NCBI RefSeq assembly: GCF_009604405.1
Contig: NZ_WEGK01000013.1
Coordinates: 186,001 to 250,000, forward strand
DNA length: 64,000 nt
DNA from: Nocardia macrotermitis
Lineage (GTDB): Bacteria; Actinomycetota; Actinomycetes; Mycobacteriales; Mycobacteriaceae
Direction of reading: 5' to 3'
In this document: positions 1-7,753 of the stretch, piece after piece
Layout: every line of letters begins with the position of its first letter
How positions within the stretch are numbered: position 1 is the stretch's first letter
Program-made: the position numbers and the translations under genes
Notes under the pieces: generated by a model
Database searches by the model: none
Told to the model about the DNA's origin: nothing
Seen by the model: only the letters and a program-made list of their open reading frames with translations

Positions 1-539
1 CCGACGAGCATGTTGATCACCCTGTCGACGTCGCCGATGCTGGCGATGTAGTCATCGAGTGGCAGGGGCAGCGAAGCGCAGATGACGTCGACCTCCGGCC
101 ACCGTTTCCGGCAGATCGCATAGCTGCGACGTTGTTGGTAGGGGCGGGAGATGAGCATCACCGATGTGATCGACTCGAGTAGACCTTGTTCGCTGAGCAG
201 GGCTCTGGTGAAGTCGATGTTGTCGCCGGTATTGGTGGCCTTGGGCTCGATGAGGATCGAGCTTGCGGGTACGCCGAGTTCAAGGGCGTGTTCGCGATAG
301 TGGACGGCTTCGCCGCGGGGGAACCGTTCGATCGTGGTGGGCGCGTTCGCGCCGGTGAAGACGATGAGCGGAAACATGCGCTGCCGGTAGAGGTCGGCGG
401 TGTAGGTGGCGACTCCCAGGTCGTGACTTCCGAGTCCGATCCCGACGTCGACAGGGCGAATGTCCTGGTGCATCTGGTTGTAGTCCCAGAGGATCTCAAC
501 GTCCGAGCGGAGGTCTTCGGGCAACGTCGTTGAGAGCAT
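1..539 (-). CDS. YdcF/SanA-family (DUF218) protein, C-terminus cut by window edge
   Basis: Reading down from the ATG at 539 gives an open frame with no stop before the edge (about 179 residues visible). Features match the YdcF/DUF218 family: an early GIGLGSHD segment, an FTGANAPTT segment, an EPKATNTGDN segment and LISRPYQQRRS. The family is membrane- or cytosol-associated and its biochemical role is poorly defined. The start has a GAAGGAA ribosome site that overlaps the stop of the upstream GntR gene, and the two genes are 12 bases apart, so they are probably co-transcribed. It is likely cargo of the integrated element. Confidence 0.75.
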   Translation of the reverse strand, partial: MLSTTLPEDLRSDVEILWDYNQMHQDIRPVDVGIGLGSHDLGVATYTADLYRQRMFPLIVFTGANAPTTIERFPRGEAVHYREHALELGVPASSILIEPKATNTGDNIDFTRALLSEQGLLESITSVMLISRPYQQRRSYAICRKRWPEVDVICASLPLPLDDYIASIGDVDRVINMLV

Positions 540-551
540 GTGGCGGTTCCT

Positions 552-1322
552 TCAGTCGGGCAGCTTGAACTCGTAGGTCCACGAAAATCGCGATGCCGCG
601 TGAACACCTCGCGCGAACTCAACGAGCATGTTATCGGCGGTGTACGTCCAGCGTGTGAGGATGACGACCGGTTCGCCGGTAGGGAGATCGAGCGTCTCGA
701 CCTCGTCGGGCTTGGGCATACGGGCAAAGATCGTCTCGGTCATGTGGTCCGGCTCGTACCCCTGGAGCGTGAGGACGGCGAATCCGCCTCCTCGGCCCGC
801 TGGCCCCGGACTCGGATCAACGAGGGGTGTGCCTTCTACATGCTTCGGCAGGTAGTAGCTGGTCAGGGTATGAGTCGGTTGACCATCGTCCTTGACCAGC
901 CGAGAGCGCTCATACACAGGCGACCCCTGCGCGACGTCGAAGGCTTCGGCCACCTCGGCGTCGGCGTCGATCAGCTGGACGGTGTTCGTCTGGTCGGTCG
1001 GTTGCCACGTCCGACCCGATGCTTCCCGGTCGACGGCGAACGCCACGGTATCGCCGAACTTCCACTTCTTCTTCGAATAGCGTTCGGCCCCATACCTTTT
1101 CATCGGAGGTCGTTCGCGCACAACCGTCCCTCGTCGGCGGATCGGTGTCACCAGCCCTTCGGAGTCGAGCATGGCGATGGCTTGGCGGACAGTCTTGATG
1201 TTGACGCCGTGGAGTTGCGCAAGCTCCTCCTGCTTGGGCAGGGTCGCGCCGGGCGCGTAGTCGCCGTTCTGGATGGCGCTACGCAGGATCGCCGCCAGCT
1301 CGCGGTACCCACTGATGCCCAT
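552..1322 (-). CDS. GntR/UTRA-family repressor, KorSA-like
   Basis: This is a 256-residue protein. The N-terminal winged helix (about residues 5-70) contains LPKQEELAQLHGV and IKTVRQAIAMLDSEGL, followed by a UTRA-type ligand domain. In pSAM2-like elements a GntR protein (KorSA) represses pra and so keeps the element integrated. It is divergent from the pra-like gene, and two palindromes lie between them, which fits that role. I chose ATG 1322 because AGGAGG lies 8 bases upstream. Longer in-frame starts at 1352 and 1376 exist but add a non-domain leader. The link to KorSA is by family and position, not by alignment. Confidence 0.85.
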   Translation of the reverse strand: MGISGYRELAAILRSAIQNGDYAPGATLPKQEELAQLHGVNIKTVRQAIAMLDSEGLVTPIRRRGTVVRERPPMKRYGAERYSKKKWKFGDTVAFAVDREASGRTWQPTDQTNTVQLIDADAEVAEAFDVAQGSPVYERSRLVKDDGQPTHTLTSYYLPKHVEGTPLVDPSPGPAGRGGGFAVLTLQGYEPDHMTETIFARMPKPDEVETLDLPTGEPVVILTRWTYTADNMLVEFARGVHAASRFSWTYEFKLPD

Positions 1323-1392
1323 TCGGCCTTCCTCCTCATCTCGTTGACTCATTAAGAGTAGCCGTAACGCCGACAATCAATATTTTCGGACA

Positions 1393-1452
1393 AATAGAGC
1401 TGGTTCTATTGATGCATGCCTGCGTCGTTGGTCTAATAGAGCTAGCTCTAAT
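1393..1452. promoter_or_regulatory. Two palindromic operator candidates between korSA-like and pra-like genes
   Basis: AATAGAGCTGGTTCTATT (1393-1410) and AATAGAGCTAGCTCTAAT (1435-1452) share the AATAGAGCT half-site. The second holds a perfect 14-base palindrome (1437-1450). Their centres are 42 bases apart, about four helical turns, so two repressor dimers could sit on the same face. They lie 27-70 bases upstream of each divergent start. Binding by the GntR protein is inferred. Confidence 0.7.
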
Positions 1453-1478
1453 TCATCCACTTCAGAGGAGTTTCAGAC

Positions 1479-1940
1479 ATGGCACTCAAGGACTTGTGGT
1501 TCACCCCGGCTTTCGAGGATGCGTTTCCGAAGGGGTTGTATCTGATCGGTGAGATCGCGGCGGTGACGGAGTTCTCCGCAGATCGCAGTGCGCCGAAGCG
1601 TCAGCGGCTGGATTTCGACCGTGATGGGAACGGGACCGGTAAGCGGTTGTGGAAGGCGACGGTGACCGATCCGACGGGGCGCGGTGCGAAGGATTCGAGC
1701 TTCGACATCACGTTCGTCGCTGATGTCCAGCCGGTTCCGTCGGCTGAGGAAGCGGTGCCGGGTTTCATCCCGATCGTGTTGGAGGGCTTGCAGATCAAGC
1801 CCAAGGTTGCCGGTAGCGGTGAGTTCAAGTCGATGGGTTTCACGATCCGCGCGACTGGCATCGCGGGGGATACCTCGGGGGCGAAGCAGGCTCCGGCGAA
1901 TCCGGGTGCGTCGCGTCCGGCTGCTGAGAAGGCTGCGTGA
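1479..1940 (+). CDS. Pra-like activator of replication, integration and excision
   Basis: This 153-residue protein opens MALKDLWFTP, with FPKGLYLIGEI near residue 20 and RLWKATVTDP near residue 54. That pattern is typical of the AICE family annotated as plasmid replication, integration and excision activator (Pra in pSAM2). In pSAM2 Pra activates the rep-xis-int genes and is repressed by KorSA. An AGAGGAG site lies 8 bases before the ATG. It is the first gene of the rightward operon and its promoter overlaps the palindromes at 1393-1452. The C-terminal 25 residues are Ala/Gly/Pro-rich and probably disordered. Confidence 0.75.
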   Translation: MALKDLWFTPAFEDAFPKGLYLIGEIAAVTEFSADRSAPKRQRLDFDRDGNGTGKRLWKATVTDPTGRGAKDSSFDITFVADVQPVPSAEEAVPGFIPIVLEGLQIKPKVAGSGEFKSMGFTIRATGIAGDTSGAKQAPANPGASRPAAEKAA

Positions 1941-2206
1941 TCGCGATGTCGTACGCGAGTATGAGGGGTTTTACTTTCGAGCTCCGGGAGGTCGAGTACG
2001 CGCCTGCCCATGAGTATCGGTGGGGTCCGGAGGAGGAGTACGTCAATCAGATAGCTGCGACGGTCGACCTCCGTTTCGAGGGTGGCATGTCGCTGTGCCT
2101 GAGCCTGTCTATCGAAGACGCTCGGGCCCTGGCGGAGCAGTTGCCGCAGATCCTGATGCTGCATGACGCCGCGGAGCGTGTGGCTGCTGAGAAGGCGGTG
2201 GCGTGA
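1937..2206 (+). CDS. Small acidic AICE protein, unknown function
   Basis: This 89-residue protein begins in a GTGA overlap with the pra-like stop; ATG 1946 is an alternative start. It has no recognised domain. The middle is predicted beta strand (TVDLRFEGGMSLCLSLS), followed by a helix (IEDARALAEQLPQIL). Proteins of this size and place occur in many AICE operons. The tight coupling supports it being real. Confidence 0.65.
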   Translation: MIAMSYASMRGFTFELREVEYAPAHEYRWGPEEEYVNQIAATVDLRFEGGMSLCLSLSIEDARALAEQLPQILMLHDAAERVAAEKAVA

Positions 2207-2403
2207 TGTGGCTGCGTAGGTTGTTGGGTTTGCGGTCGCGTCGGGTGTGGGTGGAGGTCGATTACGACGCGAAGCGGGATCTGGTCGTGCTCTATGTGGA
2301 TGGTGAGGGCGCGGGCCTGAGTGCGTGGCAGGTCGAGGGGTTGATTGCTGACCTGCGTGCTGCGGCGTCGCGGCGGCTCAACATCCCCGGAATGCCGGTC
2401 TGA
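2203..2403 (+). CDS. Small hypothetical AICE protein
   Basis: This 66-residue protein starts with a basic MMWLRRLLGLRSRR stretch followed by a strand-rich core (VWVEVDYDAK, LVVLYVDGEG) and a C-terminal helix. It overlaps the upstream stop by 4 bases (GTGATG) and the downstream start by 1 base. The start is GTG 2203 or ATG 2206. I do not recognise the family. The basic, aromatic N-terminus could be amphipathic, but no full membrane segment is visible. Confidence 0.6.
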   Translation: MMWLRRLLGLRSRRVWVEVDYDAKRDLVVLYVDGEGAGLSAWQVEGLIADLRAAASRRLNIPGMPV

Positions 2404-3038
2404 TGTCCACGCACAAGACGATGGTGGCGGTGCAGGCGCTCGCGGTCCTGGTGATCGTGGGCGTCGGTGCCGCCGCGTTCGTTCTCTCGTTCACCACGCT
2501 GCGGGACCTGGCCAAGCTGGCCCACATTCCCGCGTCGACGGCGTGGTTGTTCCCGTTGATCGTGGACGGCACGATCATCCAGGCCACGCTCGGCTGGCTG
2601 GTGCTGGCCAAGTCCCCGGAACGCAAGTACTTCATGGGCGTGCTGGCGGCGGGGTCGCTGATCTCGGTGGCGGGCAACAGCATTCACGCGGTGGCGAATG
2701 GTCATCAGCTTCCGGCGTGGTTGTGCGCGATCGTGGCGGCCATCGCTCCGATCAGTTTGTTGATCGACACACACGGCCTGGCGGTGCTGTTCCGTGCGGC
2801 GCACTATCAGCCATCCGATGTTCGGGCACCTGCTCCTGTGGTGTCGCCCGAATCTGTTGCAGCCGTGGAGAATTCCCCGGCCCCTGAATCTGTCGAGCCG
2901 ATTGTGGAGCCGGTCCCGGCACCTGCCCCGGCTCCTGAGCCTGTGGTCACGCCCGAGCCTGTGCGGGCTGCACGTCCTGTTCGTTCTGTGCGACCGGTGC
3001 AAGACATGCTGCCGATCGCTGTCCCGGTGGGGAGTTGA
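2403..3038 (+). CDS. DUF2637 membrane protein of the AICE transfer module
   Basis: This 211-residue protein has four hydrophobic segments in its first 140 residues: one near residue 10, a region with WLFPLIVDGTIIQATLGWLVLA, one around GVLAAGSLISVAGN, and one around WLCAIVAAIAPISLLIDTHG. This is the DUF2637 pattern found in Streptomyces plasmids and AICEs, next to transfer and spread genes. The last 70 residues are a Pro/Ala/Glu-rich tail (repeated PAPAP and PEPV) likely to be cytoplasmic. A TGATG overlap couples it to the upstream gene. A role in intramycelial spread is inferred from context. Confidence 0.8.
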   Translation: MSTHKTMVAVQALAVLVIVGVGAAAFVLSFTTLRDLAKLAHIPASTAWLFPLIVDGTIIQATLGWLVLAKSPERKYFMGVLAAGSLISVAGNSIHAVANGHQLPAWLCAIVAAIAPISLLIDTHGLAVLFRAAHYQPSDVRAPAPVVSPESVAAVENSPAPESVEPIVEPVPAPAPAPEPVVTPEPVRAARPVRSVRPVQDMLPIAVPVGS

Positions 3039-3044
3039 TTCACG

Positions 3045-3344
3045 ATGGAATACAAGCAATTCGAGGGAACGTTCATCGTCCGCGAGGCGGGTCCGGTGGC
3101 GGTGGGGGTCGTGATGACCTCCATGCTGGGGCTGGGTGTGTTGCTGGCGTTCGGTCAGCACGCCGAGCAGGACACGGTCCGTCCGGCTTCCGCGGTCACC
3201 TCGGTACCGCCGACAACGACTGCGGCCGTGGCTGTTCCGGGCTGTGTGATGCTGTGTGACGAGCCCGCGTTGCCGCCTGCGCAGGATTCGAGCGGCTGCC
3301 GTGTGCTGTGCGATCTGGACCTGCCGAAGGTGGGTGACCGGTGA
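3045..3344 (+). CDS. Small membrane-anchored Cys-containing AICE protein
   Basis: This 99-residue protein has one membrane segment (about residues 17-37, VAVGVVMTSMLGLGVLLAFG), then a Pro/Thr-rich linker and two similar motifs, CVMLCDEP and CRVLCDLDLP. The paired Cys-x-x-x-Cys motifs could form disulfides or bind metal outside the membrane. It lies between the DUF2637 gene and the translocase gene and overlaps the latter. The family is not recognised. Confidence 0.65.
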   Translation: MEYKQFEGTFIVREAGPVAVGVVMTSMLGLGVLLAFGQHAEQDTVRPASAVTSVPPTTTAAVAVPGCVMLCDEPALPPAQDSSGCRVLCDLDLPKVGDR

Positions 3345-4669
3345 TGAGCGTGGCCTCGATGGTGCCGTTCGCGGCGTCCGCGGCTGGTGTGCTGGCCCTG
3401 TCGGTTCGGATGTGCTGTTGGTCCCGGATGCCGGTCCCGACCGCCCAGTCGGCGGCCGAGACGATTGTGGGCGCGGCCGGGTCGGAGTTGCGGGCCGCGG
3501 TGATGTGCGTGGCGTTGCCCGCGTTCTCGACGCGGATGTTCCTGGACCTGGGATTGGGGTCGGTCGACAAGGGGTTCCCCTCGATCGAGTGGTGGGACTA
3601 CAGCCAACACGGCATCGCGGTGGACGTGCTGATGCGAGGCGGACAGTCGTTGGCGGACTGGTCCAATGAGACCCTGACCGCTCGCATGGCCGCCTATGTG
3701 GGGGTGGACAGGGTGACGGTCACCTCCCCTGCCCCCGGCTGGGTCCGCCTCGAGATGAGGGTGCACGACACCCTCGCCGCTGCGGCAGTGCGGCCGGTGG
3801 CGGTCCCCGATGACGTGGATCTCGAAGCGGTCCCGGTCGGTGTCCGTGAAGACGGCCACCCGTGGCAGCTGCGCATCCTCTACGCACACATCCTGCTGGC
3901 CGGTGCGACAGGTTCGGGCAAGGGCTCGGTGCTGTGGTCGATCCTGGCCGGTGTCGGCCCGGCGATCAAAGCCGGGTTGGTCGATGTGCGAATGGCTGAT
4001 CCCAAGGGCGGCGCGGAGTTCGGGCGCGGGGAGAACCGGTTGTTCACGGGGTTCGCCACGCACGCGGACACGATTCTGGGGATGTTGGAACAGGCCGTGT
4101 CGGAGATGGACGAGCGGCTGGTCCGGATGCGCCGTGCGGGACTGCGCAAACTCGTTCCCTCGGTCGATGAGCCGTTGATCCTGATCATCATCGACGAGGC
4201 CGCCTCGCTGTCCTCCTACGCGGACCGCGACGAGCGAGAGAAGTTCCGGCAGCTGACCGGACAGTTGCTGTCCAAGGGCCGCGCGGCGGCGGTCAGTGTG
4301 GTGGCCGCGTTGCAGGACCCGGCCAAGGACACCATGCCCAACCGGCAACTGTTCCCGGTCCGGATCGGCCTGCGACTGGACGAGCCGAGCCAGACCGCGA
4401 TGGTCCACGGACAGGGCGCGCGGGCTCGGGGCGCGTTGTGCGACACCATCTCTGCGGACACTCCGGGCGTGGGCTACGTCGGCGAGGACGGCTCGACCGA
4501 GTTCGTTCGGGTGCGGGCGTTCTGGGTGTCCGACAACGACGCGGACACGGTGGTGGACACCTATTGCCCCGCACCGCGGATCACCGGGCCGACCGAGGAC
4601 TACACCGGTTTCGATCCCGATGACCTCGGCGACGAGATCCCCGGCGACGGAGAGAGGTTGGCGGCATGA
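3341..4669 (+). CDS. FtsK/SpoIIIE-type DNA translocase, TraSA-like
   Basis: This 442-residue protein has one N-terminal hydrophobic stretch (residues 5-25), Walker A GATGSGKGS (188-196) and Walker B LILIIIDEA (about 276-284). The motor domain runs to about residue 410. In AICEs a single FtsK-like protein moves double-stranded DNA between hyphae, unlike relaxase-based conjugation. The start is GTG 3341 or ATG 3344, overlapping the upstream stop. Its size fits this family and its motifs look intact, so it is probably functional. Confidence 0.9.
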   Translation: MMSVASMVPFAASAAGVLALSVRMCCWSRMPVPTAQSAAETIVGAAGSELRAAVMCVALPAFSTRMFLDLGLGSVDKGFPSIEWWDYSQHGIAVDVLMRGGQSLADWSNETLTARMAAYVGVDRVTVTSPAPGWVRLEMRVHDTLAAAAVRPVAVPDDVDLEAVPVGVREDGHPWQLRILYAHILLAGATGSGKGSVLWSILAGVGPAIKAGLVDVRMADPKGGAEFGRGENRLFTGFATHADTILGMLEQAVSEMDERLVRMRRAGLRKLVPSVDEPLILIIIDEAASLSSYADRDEREKFRQLTGQLLSKGRAAAVSVVAALQDPAKDTMPNRQLFPVRIGLRLDEPSQTAMVHGQGARARGALCDTISADTPGVGYVGEDGSTEFVRVRAFWVSDNDADTVVDTYCPAPRITGPTEDYTGFDPDDLGDEIPGDGERLAA

Positions 4670-4983
4670 GGACCGGATTCCTGACCGTGGCTCATGTGGT
4701 GGTGCACTGTGACGGTTGCGGCGACCGCTACAGCGAAAACCGTTACGACCAACTGTGTTTCGCCTCGGTGAACGAAGCGATCGCCTACATCACCGGTCGT
4801 GGTGCCGGTGTCGGGTGGATATACGACGGCGACAAGGTCTGGTGCGACGGCTGCATTGCCTCGGCCCGCTGCCGCGACGCCGGACACGTCCTGACCGAAC
4901 CGCGGCGCTGGCCGCTGGGCTCCAAATCCGATCCGCGCGTCTGCTCGGTGTGCGGGATCTCCGAAACCGAAATCGAGGAATAG
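4666..4983 (+). CDS. AICE protein with zinc-ribbon-like Cys pairs
   Basis: This 105-residue protein has HCDGCG near residue 14, CDGC near residue 62 and CSVCG near residue 95. These CxxC pairs suggest metal-binding knuckles, perhaps one or two zinc ribbons. It starts in an ATGA overlap with the translocase stop. The function is unknown. Similar small Cys-rich proteins lie between tra and rep in other AICEs. Confidence 0.65.
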   Translation: MRTGFLTVAHVVVHCDGCGDRYSENRYDQLCFASVNEAIAYITGRGAGVGWIYDGDKVWCDGCIASARCRDAGHVLTEPRRWPLGSKSDPRVCSVCGISETEIEE

Positions 4984-4985
4984 TC

Positions 4986-5219
4986 ATGAGTGCCAACAAG
5001 ACTCGCGCGTTCGAACATGTTCGGGCGGCCAAGATCGAAGCCGACGCGATCGACGCGGTGATCGATATCCGGTCCCGCCGCCGCTGCGTCTACGAACGCT
5101 CCGGCATGGACCCGGTCTCGCTGGCGGTGCACGCCTGGGCCGAAACCGGTCACGTCCCGGGCTGGGACAACGGCATCGACTACGAGGACACCGATTTCGA
5201 TGGGGGATGGGCGGCATGA
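4986..5219 (+). CDS. Small hypothetical AICE protein
   Basis: This 77-residue protein starts at ATG 4986, two bases after the upstream stop. It has a helical N-terminal half (residues 8-30) with basic residues (RSRRRCVYER) and an acidic C-terminus (DYEDTDFDGG). No family is recognised. Support comes from start/stop coupling on both sides. Confidence 0.55.
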   Translation: MSANKTRAFEHVRAAKIEADAIDAVIDIRSRRRCVYERSGMDPVSLAVHAWAETGHVPGWDNGIDYEDTDFDGGWAA

Positions 5220-5395
5220 ACATCCACGCGATTCCGGTCTGCTGCGGCCTGCCGATGATCCGCCACACCCGCCCGGTCCACGGCACCGACACGTACGTGC
5301 AGGTGTTCCGCTGCCCTTCCTGCACTCGCGGCCGGAGCGACGAGATCCCGCACACCGCCATCGCTTTCGACGCTGGCCGGGATCGTGCGGCATGA
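5216..5395 (+). CDS. Small Cys-containing AICE protein
   Basis: This 59-residue protein starts at ATG 5216 in an ATGA overlap. It has PVCCGLPM near residue 6 and RCPSCTRG near residue 34, two Cys pairs that could make one small zinc-binding fold. The function is unknown. It ends in another ATGA overlap with the next gene. Confidence 0.55.
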   Translation: MNIHAIPVCCGLPMIRHTRPVHGTDTYVQVFRCPSCTRGRSDEIPHTAIAFDAGRDRAA

Positions 5396-5577
5396 GTACG
5401 AAATCTGCGGCGGCACAGGTCAATCCGATCGTGCGCAAGGCCGCTGACCAGGTCGCCGGGAATCGGCGTGCGAGCAAGCTCGAGGACCCGCCGCAGCGCG
5501 GGTGCCACGATCAGCTGCCGTTGTTCGACCTACCACGAAAAGCCAAGATAGGGAAGGGGATTCGTGATGACCGATGA
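5392..5577 (+). CDS. Small hypothetical AICE protein
   Basis: This 61-residue basic protein starts in an ATGA overlap at 5392. It contains AAAQVNPIVRKAADQVAGN followed by a Lys/Arg-rich tail. No domain is recognised. Its 3' end overlaps the next start by 11 bases. Confidence 0.5.
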   Translation: MSTKSAAAQVNPIVRKAADQVAGNRRASKLEDPPQRGCHDQLPLFDLPRKAKIGKGIRDDR

Positions 5578-5839
5578 CAACGCCGATGGTGTCGACGGCT
5601 ACGACGACGATGGGGAGTGGGGCCAGGACTGGGAGGGCGTGGATATCGATGACGAGCACCACGTCTTGCTGAAGGTCGAGGGCGAGACGGTGTTGCTGTC
5701 GGTGCGTGATCGTGAGGTCGAGACCGTGGTGGCCCTGCCTGCCAAGCACGCGCGGGCGACGATCGCGATGATGAGCGTCGCCGTCGAGTTCGCTACCCGT
5801 GAAGAAGATCGCCGCCGTCGCCGGGAGCGTGCGCGGTGA
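5567..5839 (+). CDS. Small acidic AICE protein
   Basis: This 90-residue protein has a very acidic first third (DDNADGVDGYDDDGEW) and a basic C-terminal end (REEDRRRRRERAR). The centre has strand-like HHVLLKVEGETVLLSVRD. It sits directly before the replication initiator, with which it overlaps by 4 bases (GTGA). An AAGGGG site precedes it; GTG 5564 is an alternative start. The function is unknown. Confidence 0.55.
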   Translation: MTDDNADGVDGYDDDGEWGQDWEGVDIDDEHHVLLKVEGETVLLSVRDREVETVVALPAKHARATIAMMSVAVEFATREEDRRRRRERAR

Positions 5840-7530
5840 GCGGGTCGCTGGTGACGGATCCGGATTCGCGTCGGGCTACGGCCGCGGAGCGTCGGGCGAT
5901 GCCGAATCTGCCCGAGATCGCAGAGGGGCTGGCCGATCAGCACGGGGTGTGCAAGCGGCCGTTGCCGATGCGGTCGTTCGATCAGTCCACGGGCGAGATG
6001 AAATACGTTGGCGCACCGTGTAAATCGACCCTCGACAGCGTCTGTCCGGCCTGCGCGGCGCGGGCTCGGGCGTTGCGGATTCAGCAGTGCCGGGAAGGCT
6101 GGCACATCGAGGCCGAACCGGTCGACGACAAGCGCGAACCGACCGAGTCCGAGCGGGCGATCGTACTTGCTCGTGCGGCGTTGCAGCAGGACTACGACCA
6201 GGCCAAGGAAGACGGCGACCGTGAGGCGATGGACGGTATCCGCGCGCTGGTGGCGGACCTGGACGAGGAGTTGCGCGAGTCCGGGGTGAAGGGACCGTTC
6301 CCGCCGCTGGACCCCGAGCCCAAGGCTGTCCGCAAGCGCTCGACTCGTCGGCGGCAGGAAACCCCGGACCTGCCCCGCCAGAAGATTTCGCCGTCCACCC
6401 TGGGCCGGGTGTTCGTCGGCAAGTACCAGCCGTCCATGTTCCTGACCCTCACGTTGCCCTCGTACGGGAAGGTCGGTCCGGACGGGGCACCGATCGACCC
6501 GGACAGCTACGACTACCGCCAGGCCGCCCGCGACATCATCCACTTCCCGGCCCTGTTCGATCGGTTCGTCCAGAACTACCGGCGCGCGGCAGGCCGGGAT
6601 ATCCAGTACTTCGCCACGGTGGAACCTCAGCGTCGCGGGGCTCCGCACATCCACGCCGGTGTCCGCGGCTCGGACCCCCGGACCATGCTCCGGCAACTCA
6701 CCGCGGCGACGTACCACCAGGTGTGGTGGCCGCACTTCGACCAGGACGTCTACACCCCGGACCGGATGCCGATCTGGGACTACGACCAGCAGGCATGGGT
6801 GGACCCGGACGAGATCGACCCGGAAACCGGTGCCCCGGTGCCGGTCCCGACCTGGGATCAGGTGATGGACCTGATGGACGAGATGGACGACATCGAACCC
6901 GCGCACGTGGTCCGGTTCGGACAGCAGGTCGACGTGAAGGGCATCCTCGGCGGCACCGAAGAGGCCGGCCGCCACATCGGGTACCTGACCAAATACCTGA
7001 CCAAGTCCATCGCCGAAGTCATCGACCCACAATCCGACCGCGCCGCACGGCATTACGACCGATTGCACGAAGAGCTGTGCAAGACACCCTGCTCGCCGCG
7101 CTGCGGGATCTGGCTGCGCTACGGCGTCGTCCCCAAGGGTGCGACCGCGAAGACCCTTCCTGGCCGCTGCAAGGGCAAAGCGCACCGCCGAGACACCCTC
7201 GGACTGCGTGGCCGCCGAGTGCTGGTCTCGCGCAAATGGACCGGGAAGAACCTGACCGACCACAAGACGGACAGGGTCGAATTCGTTCGGCAACGCCTCG
7301 CCGAAGCGGGCATCACCATGCAGGACATCACCCGCCTGCGGATCGCACCAGCCGAACGGGGAGACCCGGACGTCCCACCTCGCGAGTACCTGGTGATGTC
7401 GATGGTCACCCAGAAACTCAAACGACTCTCCGAGTACGACAAGGCCCGGCTGATACCAGCCGAGCAAGATCAGGTTCCACATGAAGCCGTTGTGGGACAA
7501 CAGGATTCGACAATTCAGGATGCGGCATAG
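5836..7530 (+). CDS. Rolling-circle replication initiator, RepSA-like (HUH)
   Basis: This 564-residue protein carries the three rolling-circle initiator motifs in order: motif I FLTLTLPSYG (202-211), motif II PHIHAGV with the metal-binding H271-x-H273, and motif III around GRHIGYLTKYLTKS, with candidate nucleophiles Y383 and Y387. Cys residues near 39, 62, 70 and 73 suggest an N-terminal zinc-binding segment. In pSAM2 RepSA nicks the origin and starts replication during transfer. The GTG start overlaps the previous stop. No truncation is visible. Confidence 0.88.
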   Translation: MSGSLVTDPDSRRATAAERRAMPNLPEIAEGLADQHGVCKRPLPMRSFDQSTGEMKYVGAPCKSTLDSVCPACAARARALRIQQCREGWHIEAEPVDDKREPTESERAIVLARAALQQDYDQAKEDGDREAMDGIRALVADLDEELRESGVKGPFPPLDPEPKAVRKRSTRRRQETPDLPRQKISPSTLGRVFVGKYQPSMFLTLTLPSYGKVGPDGAPIDPDSYDYRQAARDIIHFPALFDRFVQNYRRAAGRDIQYFATVEPQRRGAPHIHAGVRGSDPRTMLRQLTAATYHQVWWPHFDQDVYTPDRMPIWDYDQQAWVDPDEIDPETGAPVPVPTWDQVMDLMDEMDDIEPAHVVRFGQQVDVKGILGGTEEAGRHIGYLTKYLTKSIAEVIDPQSDRAARHYDRLHEELCKTPCSPRCGIWLRYGVVPKGATAKTLPGRCKGKAHRRDTLGLRGRRVLVSRKWTGKNLTDHKTDRVEFVRQRLAEAGITMQDITRLRIAPAERGDPDVPPREYLVMSMVTQKLKRLSEYDKARLIPAEQDQVPHEAVVGQQDSTIQDAA

Positions 7531-7543
7531 GGAGGGTGTGATC

Positions 7544-7753
7544 ATGACCGAGGACGAGACTTACCTACGAGCAAGGCAACTCGAGGTGCTGACCGGGATT
7601 CCGGAGGCAACCTGGCGGTGGTGGGCACACGTCGGCTATGGGCCGGAAAGCTTCAAGCTGGGGCCTCGTCGGCGGGTCTGGAAGAAGTCGGTTGTGCTGG
7701 CATGGATCGCTGAACAGGAACAGCGGACCACGCGCGGCGGGCAGGTCGCCTGA
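7544..7753 (+). CDS. xis: Excisionase, MerR/AlpA-like HTH
   Basis: This 69-residue protein has a winged-helix motif (LRARQLEVLTGIPEATWRWW) and the basic wing GPRRRVWKKSVVLAWI, typical of AICE excisionases. It directs the integrase towards excision. I chose ATG 7544 because GGGAGGG lies 8 bases upstream; the frame is open earlier but overlaps the Rep C-terminus. It overlaps the integrase start by 1 base (TGATG), so the two are translationally coupled. Confidence 0.85.
   Translation: MTEDETYLRARQLEVLTGIPEATWRWWAHVGYGPESFKLGPRRRVWKKSVVLAWIAEQEQRTTRGGQVA

Noticed and set aside
5599..7545. Long open frame on the minus strand (648 codons)
   Set aside because: It is opposite the replication initiator, which has clear HUH motifs; the minus frame is open only because of high G+C codon bias.
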